64,000 nucleotides of DNA from contig JACCLO010000002.1 of assembly GCA_029448655.1 (NCBI GenBank), positions 3,100,001 through 3,164,000 on the forward strand, written 5' to 3'. The position numbers were made by a program, and so were the translations under genes. The notes under the pieces were generated by a model. The model saw only the letters and a program-made list of their open reading frames with translations, was not told the DNA's origin and ran no database searches. Source of the DNA: Wolfiporia cocos (taxonomy: Eukaryota; Basidiomycota; Agaricomycetes; Polyporales; Phaeolaceae). Shown piece after piece: positions 11,573 to 22,700 of the stretch (its first letter is position 1; each line of letters opens with the position of its first letter).

Positions 11573-14500
11573 ATGGAGATATTTCTGAGCAATATCAACA
11601 ACAAGATTAACCAGCATCAGCTCAAAATTCATCTCGCATCAATCTTGCACAGTTCTGATTATGCCCCTGCTACAGAACAACAGCCCAATTTTGACGTCCG
11701 CATAAATCCGCGCGACAGAACTATCGGTACCCTTACTCTTCCGACGAGGGAGCTCGGTAATCGCTTGTTGCGCGAATATGGGGGACCACGGCCCATCAAG
11801 ATGGTGTTTTTCGGCAGCAGGATCCTCTTCCAGCCAAGCCGCCTTAGACCCAATAAACGCATTGTAGAGACAATTCGCCGCTTACCCTATGTCGATCCAA
11901 GAGCAGAGCAAGAGGAGGAGATGAGGTCACGAGAATTAAGGTCAATGGCAGTTAACCTGGTGTCACTGCAATTCGGGTGGCTCTGCCGAGACGATGTGTT
12001 CTCAGTCGAGTGGGAGAAGTGGTGTGTAAGTCAGGGAACACTCATCCTTGACGATAATAGAAGGGTGTTCAAAATCAGGGTGCGGGAGCCAGATAATGTG
12101 CGGATGGTGGTCATCACTGCCGCGCAGATCTATTTTACGGGAGCTACTCTGGAACACGGAATTCCCATCATCTTCCTTCATCTCAACCACCCACCGTCTT
12201 TCGAATCCGAGTCGGAGCACAGTCATCTCATCGCCGAATTTGCAAGCCTTCTCGTCCCCAATGCAGCTACCCCGCCGTCTCGACAGAGGTGGTCGAGCTT
12301 CGATGATGATCATACCCCACTTGCACCCTTCACGTCTCTCGCGATTCGACTCACGTGTGCCGACCACAACGATTTATCTACCTATCGGCGCTTCTGCGAC
12401 ATAGCCCAGACTAGGGTCGCTACCTCTGTCTACCCAGTTGCGCGTCGAGGTCTTTTCTCCCTCGACGTCCGCGATGCTTATCGCACATGGGTTCAACAGC
12501 TGGAATGGCGTGTCGCGTTCCAAGTAGAAGCTATAAGTCTCAGCAATGTCGTCCATATGAAAGAACTGCTGAAGCTGCGTCCCCACATCGAGCGCTTGAT
12601 AATTGCATGGGGGTCGACGAGGACCAGTGACTTTCTCTGCGATTTCCGCTCGTGGCTCAAGGTTCATCTGTGGTATGGTGATCATGGAGAAGTAGCCCAG
12701 AGTGCTATGCAAGAGCTATTCTGGGCAGCTCTTTACGATTTCCAAACGAGTACCTTGACGACGATACGCGCATTATCTGCAGACAATTTCGACTGTCTGC
12801 ACGCCATCGTTACACCTACCAAAATGTCTCTAGAGGGGCCATTTCCCGACCGATCCAATCGGGTTATCCGACGCTATAAGGAAAATCAGGATTGCTTCCT
12901 CCGTGTCAGTTTCGTGGACGAAACGCGCCTTAGATATCGTTTTGATCGAGAGGTCGATTTGCGGAGCTTTGTCAATCGGAGGGTCAGGGGGTCCCTGTTG
13001 AATGGATTGGACATAGCAGGGCGACATTTCGACTTCCTCGCTTATTCACAATCCGCACTCAAGGAGCATGCCGTCTGGTTCGTCAAGCCTTTCACCGATC
13101 CCTCCACTGGCCGCAGGATCGACGCCTCTTCCATTATTCAGAGCTTGGGCTCCTTCCAAAATCTTGCATTCGATCGGGAGTTGATCTACTGTCCTGCGCG
13201 ATATGCTGCACGCATCTCACAAACATTCACCGCGACCGATTCTTCCATCACAGTGGAGGCAGAGGAAGTATCCATCATCGACGATGTATATGACGCGACG
13301 GGCCGCTATTGCTTCACAGACGGTGTGGGTACAATCTCCCCCGAACTCGCCAAGGAGATTTGGCGCGAGCTGCGCGCAAAGCGTCGTCGAGCAAGACGCA
13401 GCGGAACGTATCCTCGGTGCTTACAAGTTAGATTTATGGGGTCCAAGGGTATGCTCAGCGTCGACTATCGCCTCCGCGGACGCGAGATCTGCATCCGACA
13501 GTCGATGCTCAAGTTCGATGCTCCCACTTCTTTGATGATCGAAATTGCTCAATCCTTCGACAAACCAGGGAAGTATTTCCTCAACCGCCCCCTCATTATG
13601 CTCCTGGAGGGTCTTGGCGTACCCGCGGAGGTTTTCCTAATGCTTCAAGAGCAAGCAGTACGCGATACACGACGAGCTCTGAACTCGCTGGAAACAGCTG
13701 CTAGACTCCTCGAAACACACGGTCTTGGTGCCTCCTTTCGGCTGACATCAACGATGCTTGGTCTACACAAGCTTGGACTTGCCCCCTTCCTTGAGGACAT
13801 GTTCTGGCGGCAAATGATGGATTTTGCCGTCAATCATGTCCTCAGGGAACTGAAGCATCATGCACGCATCCCAGTCCCAGGTGGGTGGACGTTGGTAGGG
13901 GTGGCAGACGTACATGGATGGCTGCATGAAGGGGAAATCTTCGCTTGCATTGATCCACAGGACCAGTCTGGCTTAATCTATCTGGAAGGACCTACATTGA
14001 TTTCGCGATCCCCAACAATTCATCCTGGTGATGTCCAGGTTGTATACGCGATCGGTAGGCCTCCTCCCGGTTCGCCTTTCGAGAGAGAATCTTTGCGTAA
14101 CAGTGTTGTCTTTTCCATACATGGTGCGTTGACATATTACGGAGCTTGGAAGATCTACAAATGCATCTTTATTTCAGGTGACCGCCCTCTGCCCTCATAC
14201 CTCGGAGGCGGAGATCTTGATGGCGATATATATAACTTGACAACGCTACCCTCGCTTCGTCCACAGCGGCTCTACGAACCCGCTTCATATGAGCCAGCGA
14301 AGAAGAAGCTAGTCGATCACCCTAGCACGATGGCAGACGTGGCAGACTTTATCGCAGAATTTATCACAAGCGATGTGAGCCCTTGTCGTTCGTATGCAGA
14401 TGCATAGTCTAAGGCCTTCGTCAGACCCTCGGAATAATCGCCACTACATGGCTCATCATCGCCGATCAGAGTACACAAGGAATCCTGGATCCCGATTGCT

Positions 14501-15294
14501 TGCGACTTTCCAAGTTGCACAGCGACGCGGTTGATTATCCCAAGAGCGGAAGTCCCGTCCCTTTACAACAGATCCCGAGGCTCAAATTTACAGCTAAGCC
14601 GGACTGGAATGCCCCAGAGACAATATCCAGCAAAGCCAAAGGTTACTACAAGAGCGAGAGGGCGATTGGTCAGTTGTTTCGCGCGATCGACTTACCCGCG
14701 CTTTCGACCGCGGCAAGGACATCTCATTTCCAACGACGACAAATGCAAGATGGGCATGAACTCTCGTTGGAAGATGTCCTCGAAGAATTCCATTCTAGTG
14801 GGCCGCAGTATGATGACACCATGCAGCTCGAAGTCGAGCATCGAATAGCGGAGTTTATCCCTCTAACTGACGCAGAGGATGTCGACGATGATGATATCAC
14901 GCGGATGTGGAAGCTACTCGAGTCGTACGCCTCCCGCCTGCGTGCAATCTGCGCAGTCTATAATCTTTATGACTGGTCTTCAACTATGCTGACGGAGGAG
15001 GAGGCTGTTATGGGGACGATTGTCGCCAAATGCTCCCAGCCGCGAAAGCGAAAGGACATTATGTCTCAGCTACGAGAACAAACATCCATCCTCGTCAGCG
15101 CCGTTCGGGCGGAGATATCAGGAGACGATGAAACCCTTCTTGAAGATTCGCTGAAGCAAGCATGGATCGCATACAGGGTCTCGCTCATCGTAGATGACTA
15201 CTTCGGAGCAAAGAGCTTTGGGTTAATCGCCCTCGGAGAGATCTTCGATGCCATCAAGGGTATTGAGGAGGTAGACAGGACGTCGCTTTATTGA
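10985..15294 (+). repeat. Inverted segmental duplication, arm A (RdRP copy 1 plus 5' flank)
   Basis: About 4.3 kb including RdRP copy 1 and its upstream flank. It is repeated in inverse orientation at 35598-39870. Similarity is weak in the flank, moderate over the first about 300 coding bases, very high through the polymerase core, and fades past the stop codon. The outer limits are approximate because the flanks have diverged. Confidence 0.8.
11573..15294 (+). CDS. RNA-dependent RNA polymerase (QDE-1/Rdp1 family), copy 1
   Basis: Cellular RdRP that copies RNA to double-stranded RNA for Dicer in RNA interference. Exons are join(11573..14123, 14178..14374, 14425..15294), 1205 aa, close to the length of fission yeast Rdp1. 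The first about 95 residues look like an RRM-like fold (EIFLSNI, GTLTLP, GSRILF). The RdRP core includes FLRVSFVDE, FTDGVGTISPELA, GSKGMLSVDYR, LNRPLIMLLEGLGV, SRSPTIHPGDVQ and the catalytic loop GGGDLDGD, with DLDGD at about residues 863-867. The C-terminal part has the conserved IIADQS and HSDAVDYPKSG strings. Removing the 54-nt intron at 14124-14177 joins VVFSIHG to DRPLPSYLGGG, the family consensus; this intron is stop-free and a multiple of three. The ATG at 11573 matches that of copy 2. It appears fully intact. Confidence 0.96.
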
Positions 15295-15562
15295 AATGCT
15301 GGAATATGTTGGTAGAGGCACTTACAGGGCAACGGTTTGATGCTTCTTCTCGACTCGTACGAAACGCGGTGCGATCGGAATATGCATTCGTCCGAGGTAC
15401 ACGTACGGTAGGGTCCGTTAAAGATCGCCAACTCACGAGAAGGTGCCTCGATGCTCATCAGCATGTTTGGCGTTATATACAGCAGAAGTTGTCGAAAACA
15501 ACTGCGGAATGCACCATGTTCCTGAGGTGCGGAGTGGATATCGCAAGCAAACATGTCACGAC

Positions 15563-16157
15563 TCATGCAGTGTTGCGGAGAACTAAGCTGCGCGTCAAAG
15601 GCTGAGCATGAGCTGAAGAGGATCCACTCACTCAAGATGACGGAGTCCCCCCTGAACAAGAAAATCAGTATATATCCAATATAACAGCTGAGGAAGTGGG
15701 AGCGCACCGAAGGAACATCTTGCTAATGAACCTATCCTTGTTCACCGGCTTCTTATTCTTACCCTTAGGCATCTCTGTCCACATCTAAACTATTCTCAGT
15801 ACTTCGTGAAAAGTCACGGGTGAAACCACGCGCCTCTTTGACGTTCTCTAGCACCTGCAGCGCGCGGTCGGTCAGTGTATAACACGAGACAAAGTTCCAC
15901 GTACCATGTTGGAATGTCTGTCAAAAGCCTTCACGCGAGCTAGAAGCTTTTTGTTGTTGCGGAGGGATATGAGGACTTGCGTGTGATTCCTCACTGCCTG
16001 CTGTAGCACAGACAGTGGGCCCTGGCTGATCTCGTGCTCCTCGAGCGCACGCAGCTGAGCCTCATCGAGCTCCGACTTTGGCACATGGACGTATTGACTG
16101 AAACCACTTGTTGAGAAGAGACAGATATCCGAGGCGAGAGAAAGAGGCTCACCTCAT
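15563..16157 (-). CDS. SMD2: Small nuclear ribonucleoprotein SmD2
   Basis: Core Sm-ring protein of spliceosomal snRNPs. Six exons, complement(15563..15582, 15632..15651, 15708..15784, 15834..15854, 15905..16097, 16153..16157), 111 aa. The spliced product starts [14 protein letters not shown], then [39 protein letters not shown] (Sm1), [16 protein letters not shown], and the Sm2 block FLRGDSVILILRN. Four exons are 21 nt or shorter. One intron (15785-15833) starts with GC instead of GT after GAG and ends TTTAG; any GT donor nearby would break the frame. The gene lies tail-to-tail with RdRP copy 1 and head-to-head with NOP7, 166 bp apart. Identity is certain; the GC-AG intron is the only sequence-compatible solution I found. 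Confidence 0.93.
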
Positions 16158-16323
16158 TATGTGCGACTGACCGGATGTGGCACTGGCAGGCTACAAGGTG
16201 GATTTAGCGCTCAGAGCCAAACACGGTCTCGAAAAGTTTGGCGTTCCGATCGTTGATTGGTCCCGCGCTCGCCTCCGCCTCTCGCTGCGTCCTCTCCCCT
16301 CCTAGCCTGTCTATTTCAACAAC

Positions 16324-18406
16324 ATGGGTCGTTTAAAACAAAAGGGCAAGGCAGGCGCCGCTAAAGCCTACATCACCCGCTCATCAGCCGTCAAGAAGTT
16401 GCAGTGTTCCCTTGCGGATTTCCGGCGGTTATGTATTCTCAAGGGTGAGGCTCTCATTGACTATGAGAAAGCGTCGAGATATTCACCGCTCTGTCAGGTA
16501 TATTCCCTCGGGAGCCTCGTAATCGGAAGCGTGCAAACAAAGGATCCTCCGCGCCCACGTCGTTTTACTATGCTAAGGACATTGCATATCTGGCACACGA
16601 ACCAGTCCTGAAGAAGCTCAGAGAGCACAAGACCTTCGCGAAGAAACTCTCTAGAGCGATAGGTCGCGGAGAATGGAGTAGCGCAAAGAGTCTAGAGGAG
16701 AACAAGCCGGTGTACCGATTGGACCATATCATTAAGGAGAGGTGAGTTGCGGTTGGTCCAACACTTAGGATGCCATGACTGATAACCCTGCAGATATCCA
16801 ACCTTTATTGACGCTGTGCGAGACATCGATGATGCGCTGTGTATGATCTTCTTGTTCGCCTCCCTCCCTGCGGACGGCAAGATTGCAACCTCCTTAATTG
16901 AGAACTGCTCGCGCCTCGCGTCGGAATGGCAGCTATACGTCATGCACACGCACGCTCTGCGGAAGATCTTCCTATCGATAAAAGGTGTTTATTACCAGGC
17001 AGAGATCATGGATCAAACCGTTACATGGCTGGTGCCGTACCAGTTCACCCAAAATGTTTGTGGAATCAGTCATTTGCAATACCATGAATACTCATTTGCT
17101 TGTAGATTCCCGCAGACGTTGACGTCAGAGTGATGCTGACATTCCTAGAGCTTTACCAAACGCTCCTCGGTTTTGTTTTTTTCAAGTTGTACACTGATGC
17201 TGGCCTTGTCTATCCGCCTCCCCGGGACTCCGAGAAGGATGAGACGGGTGCTGGCGTTGGTGCATTCCGTTTGCAAGAGGCAACTTCGTCACAACATACC
17301 AACGGATTGAAAACGAAGGAAGTCGAAGTGAATGGCAAGCGAGTATCGAGCAAAGAAGTTCGACAGACAATCAAGTCAATCTCGACAGGGGAGTCCGGCG
17401 ACGGAGACATAGACATGCCCGACGCCGACCCCACCGCGGCCGAGGACGATGAGGAGTTTGTCCCACAACCATCAGCGGCGAACCCGGAAGAGGCTGCCGC
17501 ACTCCCCACCCTCAAGACCCTGGCTGCACTTCCCCAGTCTGGCTCATCAAAACTCTTCGCGCCGTATACGTTCTGGCTGTCGCGTGAGACCTCCCGCCCA
17601 ATATTCGAATTCATTGTCCGCTCCTTTGGCGGGCGGTTAGGCTGGCCCGAATCATCAGGGAGCGGTTCGCCATTCGACGAGACAGACGAGTCGATTACGC
17701 ACGTGATTATCGACCGGCCACTCGTAAAACGGCCCAACGAGACACGGGCAGAAAGAGAACGGAGGGCGAGACGCAAGTGTGTACAACCACAGTGGGTCGT
17801 GGACTGCATCAATGCGGGCAGGATCCTGCTCGAGGAGCCATACATGCAAGGGAAGATTCTCCCGCCACATCTCAGTCCGTTCGGTGATCGTGCGGACGCT
17901 TATGACCCTACCGTCGGGCTCCAGGGCCAGGAGCACGATATGGAGGATGAAGAGGAGGAGGCTGAGGAAGTAGGCGCTGAAGATGGGGATGTCGGCTCGG
18001 GCGAAGAACAACAAGCTGTCAAGCCCGAGCAGGCCGCGCTGAAGGCTGCGGCTGAGGCAGAAGACGAAGCTGCCCTCAGAGCCGCTGAACTAGAGGCTGA
18101 GGCTGCTGGAGTCGACTACGGGACGTTCGAGAAGGAGGCCAGAAAGGCGCAGAAGAAGTCGAAGAAGGCCACTGCGCAAGAAGAAGGCGAAGGCGAGGGA
18201 GGGATGAACAAGATGATGATGAGCAAGAGGCAGCGCAAATTGTACGAGCGCATGAAGCACGGCGAGAAAAAGCGTGCCACAGAGGTACGCAATCTGATGA
18301 CCCACGATAACATCGTCCGATTGACAAACGTTCTATGCAGCGCGAGAATTTGGAACAGAAAAGACGGGCCATTGAAAAAGAGAAGAGGCGGCGGGCAAAG
18401 TCATGA
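16324..18406 (+). CDS. NOP7: Pescadillo homolog NOP7 (PES1)
   Basis: Nucleolar protein of the PeBoW complex (with Erb1/BOP1 and Ytm1/WDR12), needed for 27S pre-rRNA processing and 60S subunit maturation. Exons are join(16324..16444, 16498..16741, 16794..17055, 17106..18284, 18341..18406), 623 aa. It starts [19 protein letters not shown] and contains [23 protein letters not shown], the highly conserved [20 protein letters not shown] and [16 protein letters not shown] domain lies at about residues 355-462 ([12 protein letters not shown] to [14 protein letters not shown]). An acidic Glu-rich stretch follows, then a basic coiled-coil tail ending [10 protein letters not shown]. Exon sums are in frame throughout. 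All hallmarks of the family are present and nothing is missing. Confidence 0.97.
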
Positions 18407-18715
18407 TCCGATGACGATCTCTTTCACTGCCACCCTGTCGTACGCCATTTTAGCGGATTTGAGTATTATTGTAGACATGTTCACTGAGTGCAACACTGGA
18501 ATTCACATGTTCCCTGCGCGAATCCTCCAGGTGATGGGTGTCGAATACCCAGCAGGCGCCGTTTAGGTTAAGTCGTCATATTTTATGTCAAGCGTCCGAA
18601 TGTGATACAGTAAGGTATGTGAGCATGGAGAGTATTATAGCGCTTACATCGGTGTCAGTGGTAAGCCGATTGAGTAGCGTAGCACAGCTATGCTTACTGC
18701 AGTATCTCAGATAGG
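18407..18715. other. Short tail-to-tail intergenic region
   Basis: 3' flanks of NOP7 (+) and the 148-aa gene (-). No coding or repeat signal was noticed; AT-rich stretches suitable for poly(A) signals occur near 18575-18660. Confidence 0.5.
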
Positions 18716-19162
18716 TCAGATGTCACCATTCTCCCAGGCCTCCAAGAGCTCGTTCATAGCTCGCTTGAGCCCTTCCCAGGAAACGACTTTTACATCGAAT
18801 TCGTTGTCCTTGAGCTCCCGCAGGGCGGTATGCACCCAGTTCTGGCAATTCCAGTTGCGGTCCTGCCGAATTACGGGGACGCGCGCAAATATGCGTTCGA
18901 CATCAGGCAACCTGTCCTTGGGAATGGTGCAGACGGCGAGGGTGCCGCGCCAGTTCGCATTCCTGAGCGGTGTGTCGTGGAGCTCCTCATAGAAGAAGGT
19001 GTCGATGTTGCCGGCGGCGTTATAGATGTGGCCAGTGGGGATGCGGTCCGTGCCGCCCGTCTGAGCGGTGATTGCCCAGTGAAGGGGCATGATATTGCCC
19101 ATATAATCCTTTCCCCGCCAGGACTGGGTTATCTCGAGGACGTAGGTGTCACCGTCGGCCAT
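18716..19162 (-). CDS. Conserved-looking 148-aa protein of unknown function
   Basis: Single-exon gene starting at the ATG that gives MADGDTYVLEITQSW; 148 aa, no signal peptide or membrane segment. The sequence is compact and globular-looking: MPLHWAITAQTG, GHIYNAAGNIDTFFYEEL, GTLAVCTIPKDRL, then NWNCQNWVHTALREL near the C-terminus. The Asn-Cys-Gln-Asn-Trp motif, with an earlier His in PLHWA, is reminiscent of small cysteine-dependent papain-like/NlpC-like folds, but that is speculation and no catalytic assignment is made. I do not recognise the family by name. The frame is open upstream of the ATG, so a longer N-terminus or a 5' intron is possible. Confidence 0.75.
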   Translation of the reverse strand: MADGDTYVLEITQSWRGKDYMGNIMPLHWAITAQTGGTDRIPTGHIYNAAGNIDTFFYEELHDTPLRNANWRGTLAVCTIPKDRLPDVERIFARVPVIRQDRNWNCQNWVHTALRELKDNEFDVKVVSWEGLKRAMNELLEAWENGDI

Positions 19163-19741
19163 TGCCGCGGATCTGAACAATAGACGGGTGAGTGTGGCAC
19201 TTGGTTGAGGAACGTCCAGGACGCACGAGGGCGAGTCCATCGAACGTGCTTCGTGGGTGGGGGCGGCGGAGGGCTTGGTGAGCTGGCGAAGACTCAGAAC
19301 ACGTTGTCTGCGCGCGCAGGGCCGCATACCTTCGGTTCGGTGGCCGGGCAGCGCTGTGGCGGGGGGAGGAAGCAACGGTGGCACCCTTCAGGGCGAGGAG
19401 GGGAAGGGGACGGGTAGGAGGGCCCAAAAGGAGGACGGCTAAATAGGCGAGGGTGGACTGGATTCAGACTCAGACAACTGCCACATACTGCCACAGATCT
19501 GCAGGACAATGCAGAACCGAGGTGACCAGTACACCATGCCACACCCGATCATGTCACGGTCACATTGTGGGCGCACACGGCGCCTGTGCCCCAGAGATCA
19601 CCTGCCTATTTGGGCCATTACGCCTACTGCTTCTTATTACTCTCCTTCTACAAAATATCGCCAGGCTGGATTACTTTCGGTGCAGCGCATCTTGCCAGCT
19701 AGACTCGTCTTGTCTGCGTGCACACATACCGCCTCCGCGGT
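19163..19741. other. Divergent promoter region (148-aa gene / Sec7 gene)
   Basis: About 580 bp between the two start codons. It is G-rich around 19255-19440 and pyrimidine-rich just before the Sec7 start. No gene or motif could be assigned. Confidence 0.45.
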
Positions 19742-22700
19742 ATGGTTGGCGTATTCGGCCTCGGTAACAAGGCGTCACCATCCCGCCATCCTCGTACCAA
19801 CGCGACTACTCCTCCCCCCCCTTACCATGTGAACGGGCACGACAGCGCTGTCTTCACCACTGAGACCACGACCACGACAACCACCCAGATTGTGACGACT
19901 ACCACGCAGACGACCACGACTCACTTCTTCTCTCTCCCTCTCTGGAGGCGTCGCGGTACCCCGGCGTGTTTGTCATCTGATGAGTTTGGTGTCGATAGGT
20001 CGAACGCTCATTCTGGCATGTTCCTGAGGAATAAGGATCTTCCACCCACCCCCTCGTCCGCTGAGGAGAAGCGAGGGGGGGCTTCCCAGGTTGCCACGGG
20101 GCCAGCCCGGCACTATTACGACACTGGGACTATAGTAGTGGGAAAGCAAGGGTATAGCGACTCGGCTTGCATTTCAGGCTCGTCCTCCGCACCTCCGGTT
20201 TTGCGACATTCACCGTCTTTGGGCGAGTCATCTTCGCAACCCACTGTCGCGCTCGCGCGTGCTGCGCTTGGGTTAGGTCTCCCTCACGTAATGCCTGGCT
20301 CTGTATCCGCCTCGTCCTCCTCCACAGACTTGCATGCTCTCACGCTGAACCCACCACCAATTCCAGTATCAGGGCAGTCTCGGCCGTCCCAGTCAATCAT
20401 GCGACGCGTCAAGAGTTTCCAGAAAGAGCCTGTCGCGTCTGCTGATGAAAACACTTCCCCTGCTGCGGATCGACAATGTAGGCGCAGTAGAGGCCTTTCA
20501 TTGGGTCCATTCCAACTGACCTCTCCCGACAAAGGCAAGGAGAGACAAAGGCAGCCCGAGCCTGACACGATACCCCCTGCATCTGCGCCGAAGTCATTAG
20601 CTCGAAAGGCTTCCTTCTGGTCACGGAAGAGAGTAGACTCGCATGCCCCTTCCTCTGCGTTTCATCTACCCACCGACCGAGCTCCTCGGCCATCTCTACA
20701 GTCCTTGCAACCTGTATATCCCAGTCAAGCAAATTCCTCTGCACGTACGCCATCACCTCAGGGTTCTAGTCAGTCACATCCACCGGCAGGCGCGCCCAAG
20801 TCTTCTGGATTACGTCGTAGACACTCCGAGCGGACTCGCTCGTCAGCAAGCTTGAAGCTCGAGCCGCACGATGGATTGCCTCCTCCTGGAGTACCGTCCA
20901 TTCCTTTACCTACCCCACGACCCTCCAAACTACGTCGCCCTACACGCCCCCAAACAGCAGATGCCGTGACGACTCTTCCGCTCTCTCACTTTGATCATGA
21001 CGATGCACGACTGAAGACTTCGTATCCTTCCCCAATGGACGAACGGCATCCATCTGAACGCGAGCCAGATCCTGCCACACCTTCATCGAATGGAGTGCCT
21101 CCATCCACCTCAGCGCCAATAGGACGTCCCCGTGCCGCGACCAATCCTCCGCTCCTTCATCGCCTTTCTGTTAATCTCTTCGGCTCCTCGCCGACCTCCA
21201 GCACGCCTTACGTCGCCCCTAATCCCTTGTATGACCCAATGACAGGGCCAGAGCCCCTCACGACTTCCCCGTCATCCAGTCACGAGTCGTCCCGGCCCTC
21301 GCTCATGAGGCGGTCCGTCGAGATCCCGAGACCTCGGTCTGAAGAAGAATCACCGGAGGTGTATCTGCAGAGATTGACTGAAGCTGTCAGCAAGGCCGAG
21401 GTCGCGACTGTGTTGGCTGCAAGGTATGCTGTAGTCACACGCGTTTGTAAGCTTTACTGAACCTTCGGCGCAGTGCGGATGCCTTCCATGCGCGAGCATT
21501 ACGCGCATACATCGAGCAATTTGACTTCACAGGGGATCCCCTCGACGTTTCTCTGCGGAAACTGCTCATGGATGTTGGTTTACCGCGTGAAACACAGCAA
21601 ATTGATCGTGTCATGGAGGCGTTCGCTGCCAGATATCGACAGTGCAATCCGAACCTCTTCACTTCCGAAGGTGCGTTGAGCGATGCGATTTGCGTGATTG
21701 CACTTTGAATCTCATGCATTGGCAGATCACCCCTACATCCTGGCGTTCAGTCTCATAATGCTGCACACCGACGCATTTAACAAGTCTAACAAGCGCAAGA
21801 TGACGAAACCAGACTATGTGAAGAATACCCGCCTCCCCGGTGTAGCGCCGGAGATCTTGGACGTCAGTCTTCGATTGATACAACGTGTTTCCTCGTGTTG
21901 ATAACTTCAGCAGTGCTTCTATGATAACATCGTCTTCGCGCCATTCATCTTCATAGAAGATCCTGTGGACGTCAACGGACAACGTGGACTAGTTCCGGAT
22001 GCTATGGCAGCGCGTCGTATGTCCACGTTCAATTTGCCCCCAACACCTGGTGGTACCGGTTCCATGTTGCTGGGCAAGAGCAACAAGATTGACCCATACT
22101 ATCTCATAGCTCGTGTGCGTATCGCGCTTACCTCTTACTTGAGTGAACGTGACGAATTCGATGCATCCAGAATCTGTTAGACGATCTACGCGTGAATGTG
22201 GCGGCCATCATACCGCTCGAGAGCCCTTACATGTACCAAGGTACCGGCGGACCTTGGGACGAAGAGGAGCTACTGCGCGCGTTCACCATGGCAGGCGCTA
22301 TCGACATCGCTCCTGAGCACCGATATACGACCCCACCATGGTTTCCGCTGAGCGTGTCCGCTGGACCGGGTCCGTTATTCCACGGTTCAATCCCTGTAGT
22401 GCCACCCATTATCGCCACCCACTGCTCGATCAAGGTCACGAAGGTCGGCATCTTGTCACGCAAGGACGACACGGTGGAGGGCGGTCGTCGCATGATGAAC
22501 CGCAAATGGCGTGAGTGGTGCGTGCTGCTAACGGGCTCGCAGTTATTGTTCTTCCGCGACCCTGCGTTGGCGTCCTCTATCCAGGCGGAATGCAATGGCC
22601 ATGTGCTCTCTCGTACCGCTATGCCATCGCCGGATGAGTATGTTTCGGTTAAGGACTCTATTGCCGTTTACGACAAGTCCTACTCGAAGGTGTGTTGATT

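Noticed and set aside
14375..14424. Apparent stop codons breaking RdRP copy 1 before its C-terminal part
   Set aside because: They lie in a 50-nt GT-AG intron; splicing restores the conserved TLGIIATTWLIIADQS, and copy 2 has the equivalent 47-nt intron.
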